Below, piece after piece: positions 24,074 through 30,542 of a stretch of DNA of 64,000 bases. Numbering within the stretch: the first letter of the stretch is position 1; every line of letters starts with the position of its first letter. The translations under genes were made by a program, and so were the position numbers. The notes below the pieces were generated by a model, which worked only from the letters and a program-made list of their open reading frames with translations, had not been told where the DNA came from and ran no database searches. Source of the DNA: Catellatospora tritici. Lineage in GTDB: Bacteria; Actinomycetota; Actinomycetes; Mycobacteriales; Micromonosporaceae. The stretch lies in contig NZ_JAHRCY010000021.1 in NCBI RefSeq assembly GCF_019083965.1, positions 62,001-126,000 on the forward strand, given 5' to 3'.

Positions 24074-25019
24074 CCGGCCGGGACGCCGGACGCCGGTCCC
24101 GCCGCACCGCCTCGGCCGCGGCCAGGTAGGCCCGGCCCAGCGCGGGGTGCCCGAACCGCAGCAGGTAGAGGCCGGAGGCGACCCGTTCGGTGCGCGCCCA
24201 CGCCCAGACCGCCTCCGGGTCGACCCCGCAGCTCGCGGCCAGCCGGGCGCAGTCGGCGCGGACCAGGTCGGCCGGGGCGGGCGCGGCCAGGACCCGGTGC
24301 GGGTCCGTTCGGGCGACGGCGACACCGAGGTCGTACGCGGGTTCGGCGACGACACCGGCGGGATCGACCAGTACGTACCCGGTGTGCGCCCCGGGGCGGG
24401 GCGACGCGACGGCCAGCGCATTGCCGGGGTGCGGGTCGCCGTGGCACACCACGCTGCCCTCCGGCCGGTGCGCGGCCGCCCGGTCGGCCGCGGCGGACAG
24501 CGCTTCGGCGATCAGCTCGGGCGAGCACGGCTCACCCAGCCGCGCCCACAGGCTCTGGAGCAGGTGCGACAGCTGTTCGGCCTTGCCCGGTCCAGGCTCG
24601 GCCCGGACCGGGACCTGCCACGCCTCGTGCAGGGTCTCGGCCAGCACGTCGAGCCGGCGCGGCACCGGCAGCCGTGTCGCCGCGAGCGCGGATCCGAGCG
24701 GTTCCAGCAGGGCCGCGTGTTCGGACAGGTCGTAGGCGTGCAGGCGGACGTAGCCGCGACCCCGGGCGGCGGCGAGGGTGCGCAGTTGGCGGCCGAAGCC
24801 GGTGCCCGGCGCGGCGAGTTTCAGGACCGCCGGGCGGTCGGCGGTACGGACCCGCAGCACCAGGGCGGCGGTGCCGTTGCCGTACACCTCGTCGAAGGAC
24901 AGCGCCCACCGGTCCCGCAGCCGGTCGAGCCGTTCGGGTAGGCCCGCCAGCCAGGCCCGCCCGGCCTCGCCGCGCTCCAACGCGGTCCGGCGTACGCCGT
25001 CCGGGATCACCACCGCCAC
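24054..25019 (-). CDS. APH(6)/hydroxyurea-type small-molecule kinase
   Basis: A 321-residue kinase of the aminoglycoside phosphotransferase superfamily, closest by motif to the streptomycin 6-kinase/hydroxyurea kinase group. An N-terminal 'ALVLRVRTADRPAVLKLA' holds the ATP-anchoring Lys. The Brenner loop 'VVCHGDPHPGNALA' near residue 200 carries the catalytic Asp and Asn. The metal site is 'VLVDPAGVVAEPAYDLGVA'. Start chosen at GTG 25019, 7 nt from the mftD stop; GTGs at 25013 and 25010 are alternatives. The close spacing implies co-transcription with mftD. It could phosphorylate mycofactocin or its sugars, or be an unrelated resistance kinase. Context supports the first only weakly. Confidence 0.75.
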   Translation of the reverse strand: MAVVIPDGVRRTALERGEAGRAWLAGLPERLDRLRDRWALSFDEVYGNGTAALVLRVRTADRPAVLKLAAPGTGFGRQLRTLAAARGRGYVRLHAYDLSEHAALLEPLGSALAATRLPVPRRLDVLAETLHEAWQVPVRAEPGPGKAEQLSHLLQSLWARLGEPCSPELIAEALSAAADRAAAHRPEGSVVCHGDPHPGNALAVASPRPGAHTGYVLVDPAGVVAEPAYDLGVAVARTDPHRVLAAPAPADLVRADCARLAASCGVDPEAVWAWARTERVASGLYLLRFGHPALGRAYLAAAEAVRRDRRPASRPVTARRT

Positions 25020-25026
25020 CGCGCGG

Positions 25027-26208
25027 TCAGTCCGTCGACGCGCCGAGCCGCCGGGTGAAGCCGGGCGGGATGACGAGATCCTCCGGAACCAGCTCGGCGA
25101 CGCTCGCACGGCCCAGCCCGAGCAGGGCCGAGTCGATGCCCGCCCGCATCAGGTCCAGCACGTTCTCCACCCCGCGCTGCCCGTTGGCGGCCAGCCCCCA
25201 CAGGTACGCCCGACCGATCATGACGGCGCGGGCGCCGAGCGCCAGCGCCTTCACCACGTCGCCACCGCGCCGCACCCCGCCGTCGAGCAGCACCTCGATC
25301 TGGCCGCCGACCGTCTCGGCGATCGCGGGCAGGCAGCGGATCGCGGCCGGGGTGCCGTCCAGGTTGTTGCCGCCGTGATTGGAGACCGAGATCGCCGACA
25401 CGCCCGCGTCCACCGCCCGCCGGGCGTCGTCGACCCGGGTGACCCCCTTGAGCAGGAACGGACCACCCCACTCGCGCCGCAGCCAGGCGATGTCGTCCCA
25501 GCTGGGCGGGGACGTGCCCAGCCAGGCGCCGTACGCGCCGAAGAAGGTAGGCGCGGGCTGGCCCTCGTCGGCCATGTTCGGCACGGTCAGGTCGGGCAGC
25601 CGCCCCGGTCGCAGGAAACCGCGCAGCCAGCGCGGATGCGTCAGCGCCTGGGGGGCGAACCGCACCATCTCACGTGCCGTGACGCGCTGCGGGATGCGTG
25701 GGCTGCCCCAGTCGCGGCTGTGCGAGAACGACCAGTCGGTGGTGACGATGAGCCCCACCGCCCCGGCCGCGCGGGCCCGTTCCATCCGGGCCGCCATGTG
25801 TTTGCGGCTGCCGATCCAGTACAGCTGGAAGAACGTCTTCGGGTTGGCGGCCACCACCGCCTCGACCGGCTTGCTCGCGAACGAACTGAGGCCGATCGCG
25901 GTGCCGCGCGCGGCGGCCGCGCGGGCCACCGCCACCTCCCCGTCGGGGTGCACCGCCTGCACCCCGGTGGGGGAGATGAGCACCGGCAGCGCCAGCGGCA
26001 CCCCGAGCACCGTCGTGGCCAGGTCGCGCTTGGGCGAGTGCCCCACCACGTGCGGGGCGAAGCCCAGTTCGTCGAAGGCGGCGAGGTTGTCCTGTACGGT
26101 CAGCCCCTTCTCGGCCCCGGCCAGCAGTGCGCCGTACACCGAGGGGGGCAGGCGGCGGCGGGCCCGCCGCTGGGCCTCCGCGACCGTCTCGAACCATCCA
26201 CTGCCCAT
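25027..26208 (-). CDS. mftD: Pre-mycofactocin synthase MftD (FMN alpha-hydroxy-acid oxidase family)
   Basis: A 393-residue FMN enzyme that matches mycobacterial MftD almost throughout by eye: 'WFETVAEAQRRARRRLP' at the start, 'SPTGVQAVHPDGEVAVARAA', 'IGLSSFASKPVEAV', 'DWSFSHSRDWGSP', 'AISVSNHGGNNLDGTPAAIR' (catalytic His) and 'ALGARAVMIGRAYLWGLAANG'. MftD oxidatively deaminates the Val-Tyr-derived lactam AHDP to pre-mycofactocin, giving the redox-active alpha-keto amide. ATG 26208 has AGGAGGC eight bases upstream. It follows mftF by 10 nt. The enzyme needs the product of MftC and MftE; MftC is not encoded in this window. Confidence 0.95.
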   Translation of the reverse strand: MGSGWFETVAEAQRRARRRLPPSVYGALLAGAEKGLTVQDNLAAFDELGFAPHVVGHSPKRDLATTVLGVPLALPVLISPTGVQAVHPDGEVAVARAAAARGTAIGLSSFASKPVEAVVAANPKTFFQLYWIGSRKHMAARMERARAAGAVGLIVTTDWSFSHSRDWGSPRIPQRVTAREMVRFAPQALTHPRWLRGFLRPGRLPDLTVPNMADEGQPAPTFFGAYGAWLGTSPPSWDDIAWLRREWGGPFLLKGVTRVDDARRAVDAGVSAISVSNHGGNNLDGTPAAIRCLPAIAETVGGQIEVLLDGGVRRGGDVVKALALGARAVMIGRAYLWGLAANGQRGVENVLDLMRAGIDSALLGLGRASVAELVPEDLVIPPGFTRRLGASTD

Positions 26209-26218
26209 GGCGTGCCTC

Positions 26219-27676
26219 CTAGCGTCGCGTCGTTCGGGCCCGCGCCGACCGGCGCAGCGCGGGGATCAGGGCGGCGGGGGTGCGTCGGCGCACGCTGGCG
26301 TGCCACACCCCGGCGCCGTAGGCGGCGCTGTCGGCCAGTGCCGCCAGCGTGTGGCGTGCCGGGTCCAGGGACGAGGAACGGGTCGCCCAGGCGTGCAGGC
26401 CCGGCGCGACGAGCAGGGCCGCGGCGGTGGTGCGAGCCAACTGGCGGCCGCGCCCGCGTCCCCCCGCGAGCAGGGCCGCGACCAGCGCGGGCACGGCGAA
26501 CTGGGCGCCGTAGCGGCCCAGCCCGAGCCAGGTCTGGCCCAGGCCGCGGCTGACCGCGCCGACCACACCACCGGGCGCGACCTGGCCGCGTCGCCGGGCC
26601 CGGTCGGCGCGGACCACGGCGGCGGCCACGGCGGCCACGGCCAGCGCCGGTCGGCGCAGCAGCAGGGCCGCCACGGCGGCCACCGGCAGCGGGTCCACGA
26701 CCAGCGGCGGAACGGCGCCGGGGTGGCGTACCGCCAGGTCCGGTGCGGAGGTGCCGTAGCGGAAGCGGCGGGACAGCAGCTCGGCCCAGCTGCGCGGCTG
26801 CCGGTGCGGCACGCGCACCGACGGGTCGTAGCGGATGCGCCACCCGGCCGCGTGCAGCCGCCACACCAGGTCGACGTCCTCGCCGTAGCGCAGCGCGGGG
26901 TCGAACACCGCGCCGTCGCGGGCGACCTCGGCCAGCGCGGCGCGGCGCAGCACCAGCGCGGCCGTCGGCACGTACGCGACGGGGGTGCGCGGGACCACCT
27001 GGGCCTCGTACCAGCCGAGGTCGAGGCTGCCCGCGGCGGCGTGGTATCGCTGCAGTGCCGTCAGGCGGCTGCCCGGTGGCAGGGGGCGAGGCTGTGCCAC
27101 CACCCGTGGCGCGGCCACCGCCACCAGCGGGTCGGCCAGGTGGGCGGCCAGCCGCCGGATCCAGCCGGGCGGTGGCGCGCAGTCGCTGTCGACCAGCACC
27201 ACGAGCTCGCTGTCCACGCGGGACAGACCCGTGTCGCGGGCCGCTCCGGGACCGCCGCAGCGGTCGCGCCGGAGCAGCGTCGCGCCGTGCGCCGCGGCCA
27301 CCATGGCGATCGGCTGGGGTGCCCGGGAACCGTCGTCGACGACGAGCACCGGATAGTCCCGGCCGAGCGCGCCCAGGCACCGGTCGAGCGAGGCGGCGTC
27401 GTCCTTGACCGGGACGATCACGGTGGCGTCGAGGCGGCCGGTGACCTGCGGCGGCCGCGGATGTGCCAACCCCGCGTCGCACAGCAGCCGGGCGAGCACG
27501 CCGCCGGCGCGACTGCGCACCCGCCCGGTCCGCAGCTCCGCCAGGGCGCGGCACCCGGCGGGCGACAGCCGCAGCAGCCGGGCGGGGGCACCGCCGGTGA
27601 GGGCGGCCGGGCCGACCTGCCGGGTGTGCCGGTCGAAGACGAGGCCGAACCCGGTCGGCAGCGGCGGCGGCCTCAC
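26219..27676 (-). CDS. mftF: Mycofactocin glycosyltransferase MftF
   Basis: A 485-residue family-2 glycosyltransferase. GTG 27676 overlaps the upstream SDR stop (GTGA). Residues 1-90 form the MftF-type leader region ('LPTGFGLVFDRHTRQVG', 'RLLRLSPAGCRAL'). The GT-A core has 'ATVIVPVKDDAASLDRCL', 'VLVVDDGS', 'VLVDSDCAPPPGW' (metal-binding DxD-type) and 'YGEDVDLVWRLHAAGWRIRYDP' (catalytic base, WRLHxAG). The C-terminal ~150 residues are hydrophobic and basic, probably membrane-associated. MftF decorates mycofactocin with oligoglucose. It lies between the mycofactocin SDR and mftD, completing the mftE-SDR-mftF-mftD order. Confidence 0.9.
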   Translation of the reverse strand: MRPPPLPTGFGLVFDRHTRQVGPAALTGGAPARLLRLSPAGCRALAELRTGRVRSRAGGVLARLLCDAGLAHPRPPQVTGRLDATVIVPVKDDAASLDRCLGALGRDYPVLVVDDGSRAPQPIAMVAAAHGATLLRRDRCGGPGAARDTGLSRVDSELVVLVDSDCAPPPGWIRRLAAHLADPLVAVAAPRVVAQPRPLPPGSRLTALQRYHAAAGSLDLGWYEAQVVPRTPVAYVPTAALVLRRAALAEVARDGAVFDPALRYGEDVDLVWRLHAAGWRIRYDPSVRVPHRQPRSWAELLSRRFRYGTSAPDLAVRHPGAVPPLVVDPLPVAAVAALLLRRPALAVAAVAAAVVRADRARRRGQVAPGGVVGAVSRGLGQTWLGLGRYGAQFAVPALVAALLAGGRGRGRQLARTTAAALLVAPGLHAWATRSSSLDPARHTLAALADSAAYGAGVWHASVRRRTPAALIPALRRSARARTTRR

Positions 27677-28455
27677 AGCGCCAGCCCGCCGTCGACCGGC
27701 ACCACGGCGCCGGTCAGCCCGGAGGCGCGCGCCGAGACCAGGAACACGATCGCCGCGGCGACCTCGGCCGGGTCGAGCAGTCGGCCGACCGGTTGCTGCC
27801 GGGCGAACGCGCCCGCGTCGGGCAGCCCGTACAGGCGGGCGCTCTCGGCCAGGATCGGGGTGTCGGTGGAGCCGGGGCTGACCGCGTTGGCGGTGACGCC
27901 GGTGCGGCCCAGCTCGACGGCCAAGGCCCGGACCAGCCCGGCCACGCCCGCCTTGGCGGCGCAGTACGCCGCCAGCATCGGCAGCCCCCGGGTGGCGGCG
28001 GCCGAGGCGACCGCCACGAAGCGGCCCTGGCGTGGCTCGGGGCGGGCCAGCAGCGCGGGCACGGCGGCGCGGGCCAGGTTGAGCACGCCGCCGAGGTTGA
28101 CGTCGAGCACCGCCTGCTGCGCCGCCACGGGCACCTGCCACAGCGGCGCCCCGCCCGCGATCACCCCGGCGCAGGCCACCGCGGCGTCCAGGCCACCCCA
28201 GTGTCGCCGGGCGTGGGCCACCGCCGCGTCCAGGGCGGCGGGGTCGCGTACGTCGGCGACGAAACCGTGCACCCGCTCGTCCAATGTGGCGACCAGCGTG
28301 TCCAGCTCGTCGCGGGAGCCGAGCCGGTACGGCAGCGCCGGATCGTCGGCGGCGGCGTCCACGGCCAGCACCGACCAGCCGTCGGCGTGCAGCGCCCGCA
28401 CCGTCGCCGCGCCGATGCCCCGGGCCGCGCCGGTGACCAGCGCCACCGGACTCAT
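27673..28455 (-). CDS. Mycofactocin-coupled SDR oxidoreductase (second subfamily type)
   Basis: A 260-residue classical SDR, translationally coupled on both sides (ATGA with mftE, GTGA with mftF). 'ALVTGAARGIGAATVRALHADGW' binds the nucleotide, and 'AADDPALPYRLGSRDELDTLVATLDERV' is the extra segment typical of SDRs that travel with mycofactocin genes, believed to hold NAD so tightly that it does not exchange. The catalytic pair is in 'AAYCAAKAGVAGLVRALAVEL' (Y..xxK). Such enzymes oxidise alcohols and pass electrons to mycofactocin. The alcohol is unknown. Confidence 0.85.
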   Translation of the reverse strand: MSPVALVTGAARGIGAATVRALHADGWSVLAVDAAADDPALPYRLGSRDELDTLVATLDERVHGFVADVRDPAALDAAVAHARRHWGGLDAAVACAGVIAGGAPLWQVPVAAQQAVLDVNLGGVLNLARAAVPALLARPEPRQGRFVAVASAAATRGLPMLAAYCAAKAGVAGLVRALAVELGRTGVTANAVSPGSTDTPILAESARLYGLPDAGAFARQQPVGRLLDPAEVAAAIVFLVSARASGLTGAVVPVDGGLAL

Positions 28456-29162
28456 CGGTGCGCGCCGGCGGGCTGCGGCCACCAGCGGGCGACGTCGGCC
28501 AGCAGTGCGGCGGTCAGCACCCGCCACAACTCGCGTCCGGCCGCGACGGTCGCGGTGGTGGGGTCGCCGAGCACGCCCGATGGGCTCACGGCACGGACCC
28601 CGCTGGCGCGCAGCAGCGGCATCAGCTCGACCAGCGGGCGCGGGTCACCGGGGGCGGCTAGGTCCATCCGTACCCGCTCGGGTTCCAGCGCCAGCTGCAG
28701 CGATGTCTCGACGTGCCCGGCGTGCGGGTCCTCGTGCCAGCGTGGCTCGTGCACGCGCACCTCGCGTCCCTCGGCCCGCAGCCGGGCCACCGCCTGCCCG
28801 ACCGACTCGGCGTTGCCGCCGTGCGCCGAGACCAGCAGCACCCGCCCGAACGTGGCGCAGGCCGACCGCGCCAGCTTGACCACCACCAGCTCCATCGCCT
28901 CGCGGCCGATGGACAGCGTGCCGGCGAAACCGGCGTGCTCGTCGCTGGCGCCGTACGGCAGCGCCGGGGCGACCAGCACGTCCGGGCGGGCGCCGGCCAG
29001 CGCCCGGCACAGGCCGACCGCCACGTCGGTGTCGGTGGACAGCGGCAGGTGCGGGCCGTGCTGCTCGGTGGAGCCCAGCGGGATCGCCAGGATCGCGTCC
29101 GGGGCGCACCGCCCGGCCTCGGGCCAGGTCATCGCGGCCACGAGTCGGCTCGTGGACGTCAT
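28452..29162 (-). CDS. mftE: Mycofactocin precursor peptide peptidase MftE (creatininase family)
   Basis: A 236-residue metalloenzyme. Start ATG 29162 has GGAAG five bases upstream; an upstream in-frame alternative would extend into the hairpin element. 'LAIPLGSTEQHGPHLPLSTDTDVA' (residues ~22-45) supplies the Glu, His and Asp metal ligands of the creatininase fold, and 'LLVSAHGGNAES' near residue 122 supplies the second His. MftE cleaves the MftC-modified MftA to release AHDP. Its substrates' genes (mftA, mftC) are missing upstream, where a transposon-end remnant lies instead. Confidence 0.9.
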   Translation of the reverse strand: MTSTSRLVAAMTWPEAGRCAPDAILAIPLGSTEQHGPHLPLSTDTDVAVGLCRALAGARPDVLVAPALPYGASDEHAGFAGTLSIGREAMELVVVKLARSACATFGRVLLVSAHGGNAESVGQAVARLRAEGREVRVHEPRWHEDPHAGHVETSLQLALEPERVRMDLAAPGDPRPLVELMPLLRASGVRAVSPSGVLGDPTTATVAAGRELWRVLTAALLADVARWWPQPAGAHR

Positions 29163-29182
29163 CGGACTTCCTTCGTGGATAC

Positions 29183-29309
29183 CCCCGCCTTCAGGCGGGG
29201 AGGAAACGATCAACGGGACCCCTCCCGTACGGGGCGATCGGCAGTGAAACAGGAAAACCCGAGGGTGACCAAGGGAATCTCCCGCCTTTAGGCGGGAGAG
29301 GAAGTCAAC
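29183..29309. mobile_element. IS200/IS605 (TnpB-type) element remnant: two end hairpins, no ORF
   Basis: Hairpin 1, CCCCGCCT-TC-AGGCGGGG, is at 29183-29200. Hairpin 2, CTCCCGCCT-TT-AGGCGGGAG, is at 29279-29298, followed by AGGAAGTCAAC to 29309. Short GC hairpins with this sequence followed by GTCAAC-type ends are characteristic of IS200/IS605-family ends. The ~80 nt between contain no transposase or TnpB, so this is a deletion derivative or a palindrome-associated non-autonomous element. The right end overlaps the TGA stop (29305-29307) of the minus-strand PqqD-like gene and the left end is 20 nt upstream of the mftE start. Confidence 0.65.
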
Positions 29310-29580
29310 GCTCTTCCGTGGTGAACATCAGACCCGCCTCGCAGAAGACGCTCACCCAGCGGTCGAGTTCCACCGTCGCCTCGGCCGTGCCGGTGCCCCA
29401 GGACTCGGCGAGCACGTCGGCGGCGTTACGGCAGCGGCCGTCGCCCTGGCGCAGCGCGATCCAGACGGCGGCACCCGAGGGATCGAACCGCAGGCTCTCC
29501 CCGTGAGCCTGGGAGTAGAGCTCCAGGCCGCCGTCCTTATGGATGTACGCCACCACGCCAGGGGCTGGGGTTACTCGCAA
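29305..29580 (-). CDS. PqqD-like RiPP recognition element protein
   Basis: A 91-residue protein starting at TTG 29580, supported by AGGAGG at 29587-29592 (6-nt spacing); no ATG is available. The pattern is PqqD-like: an N-terminal beta pair ('VVAYIHKDGGLELYS'), 'SLRFDPSGAAVWIALRQGDG' and a C-terminal helix bundle ending 'WVSVFCEAGLMF'. PqqD proteins bind leader peptides for modifying enzymes. It is not typical mycofactocin MftB, which carries different conserved N-terminal residues. It is 77 nt downstream of the thioesterase gene and separated from mftE by the transposon remnant, so it may belong to the PKS side. No precursor peptide is seen nearby. Confidence 0.7.
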   Translation of the reverse strand: MRVTPAPGVVAYIHKDGGLELYSQAHGESLRFDPSGAAVWIALRQGDGRCRNAADVLAESWGTGTAEATVELDRWVSVFCEAGLMFTTEER

Positions 29581-29629
29581 GGGTGCCCTCCTGCGGGGTC
29601 GAGGCGGTCCGGGGACGGCCGGGAAGCGG

Positions 29630-29646
29630 TAGGGGAGGGACCCCTA
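29630..29646 (-). promoter_or_regulatory. TAGGGG-N5-CCCCTA dyad (cluster motif copy)
   Basis: A perfect inverted repeat of the TAGGGG half-site. On the minus strand one half reads CTAGGGGTCCC pointing toward the PqqD-like gene, about 50 nt upstream of its TTG start. It shares the half-site found before six other transcription units of the PKS cluster. Confidence 0.5.
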
Positions 29647-29657
29647 GCGCGGGTTGC

Positions 29658-30428
29658 CTACTCGTGGCAGGTGAGCAGTTGTCGGTCCACGTGCGCGGCG
29701 ACCAGGTCCAGGACCGCGGGGACGTGGTCGGCGAGGAAGAAGTGCGCCCCGGGATAGACGCGCAGGTCGAATGGGCCGGTGGTGTGCCGTTCCCAGGCCT
29801 GGGCCTCGGTCAGGTCGACGTACGGGTCGCGGTCGCCGGTCAGGGCCACCACGGGGCACGTCAGCGATTCGCCCGGCCGGTAGCGGTAGGTCTCGGCGGC
29901 CCGGTAGTCGTTGCGGACCGCGGGCAGGATCATCCGGAGCACCTCCTCGTCGTGCAGCATGTCGCCGTACGTGCCGCCGACGCGGGACAACTCCGCCACC
30001 ACCGCCGCGTCGTCGGCCTGGTGCACCCGCTCGTCGCGGTGACACGACGGCGCCCGGCGGCCCGAGGCGAACAGGCCCAGCAGCGGCACCCCGCGCCGCT
30101 GCAGCAGCAGCGCGACCTCGAACGCGATCGTCGCGCCCATGCTGTGGCCCAGCAACGTCACCGGCTTGTCCAGCGCACCGTCCAGTTCGGCCACGACCAG
30201 TTCGGCAAGCTGGTGGATGTCGTCGACGAACGGCTCGTGCCGTCGGTCCTGCCGCCCCGGGTACTGGATCGCCAGCACCTCGATGCGCGGCGTCAGCGTC
30301 CGCGACACCGGGAAGAAGAAGGTCGCCGACCCGCCGGCGTGCGGGAAGCAGAGCAGGCGGGTGGGAGCGTCCGGTGCGGGATGGAACCGCCGGACCCAAC
30401 CTGCGGGGCGGGGGGATGCGTCAACCAT
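29658..30428 (-). CDS. Type II thioesterase (editing) of the PKS cluster
   Basis: A 256-residue alpha/beta hydrolase of the GrsT/RifR type, from ATG 30428 with AGGGA upstream. It shows 'LLCFPHAGGSATFFFP' near residue 25 (oxyanion region), the nucleophile elbow 'LLGHSMGATIAFE' near 93, the acid 'LTGDRDPYV' near 198 and the His in 'YPGAHFFLADHV' near 226. Type II thioesterases remove stalled or wrong acyl groups from carrier proteins of PKS/NRPS lines. It is read in the same direction as the LAL regulator, 110 nt downstream, behind a TAGGGG motif. Confidence 0.9.
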   Translation of the reverse strand: MVDASPRPAGWVRRFHPAPDAPTRLLCFPHAGGSATFFFPVSRTLTPRIEVLAIQYPGRQDRRHEPFVDDIHQLAELVVAELDGALDKPVTLLGHSMGATIAFEVALLLQRRGVPLLGLFASGRRAPSCHRDERVHQADDAAVVAELSRVGGTYGDMLHDEEVLRMILPAVRNDYRAAETYRYRPGESLTCPVVALTGDRDPYVDLTEAQAWERHTTGPFDLRVYPGAHFFLADHVPAVLDLVAAHVDRQLLTCHE

Positions 30429-30533
30429 GAACTGGTCCCTCGGGTCGCGGAGCGGCGCCGCGCGGGCGGCGGGCACGTGCGCCTATTCAAGCCCGTCCGC
30501 GTACGGCCCACCCACCCCCGAAAGTCGCCTGGA

Positions 30534-30542
30534 CCCCCCTAG
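30534..30542 (-). promoter_or_regulatory. CTAGGGGGG motif upstream of thioesterase gene
   Basis: On the minus strand CTAGGGGGG starts at 30542, overlapping the LAL stop codon, and is directed toward the thioesterase gene about 105 nt away. It differs from the consensus CTAGGGGT at the last base. No clear -10 box is seen at the 22-nt distance. Confidence 0.4.

Noticed and set aside
25379..28879. A 1,166-codon plus-strand open frame across the mft genes
   Set aside because: The minus strand encodes MftD, MftF, SDR and MftE with conserved motifs; the plus frame has none.
29581..29657. A possible mftA or other RiPP precursor gene near the PqqD-like gene
   Set aside because: No short frame with a GVY-type C-terminus or other core-like end is seen in either strand of this gap.
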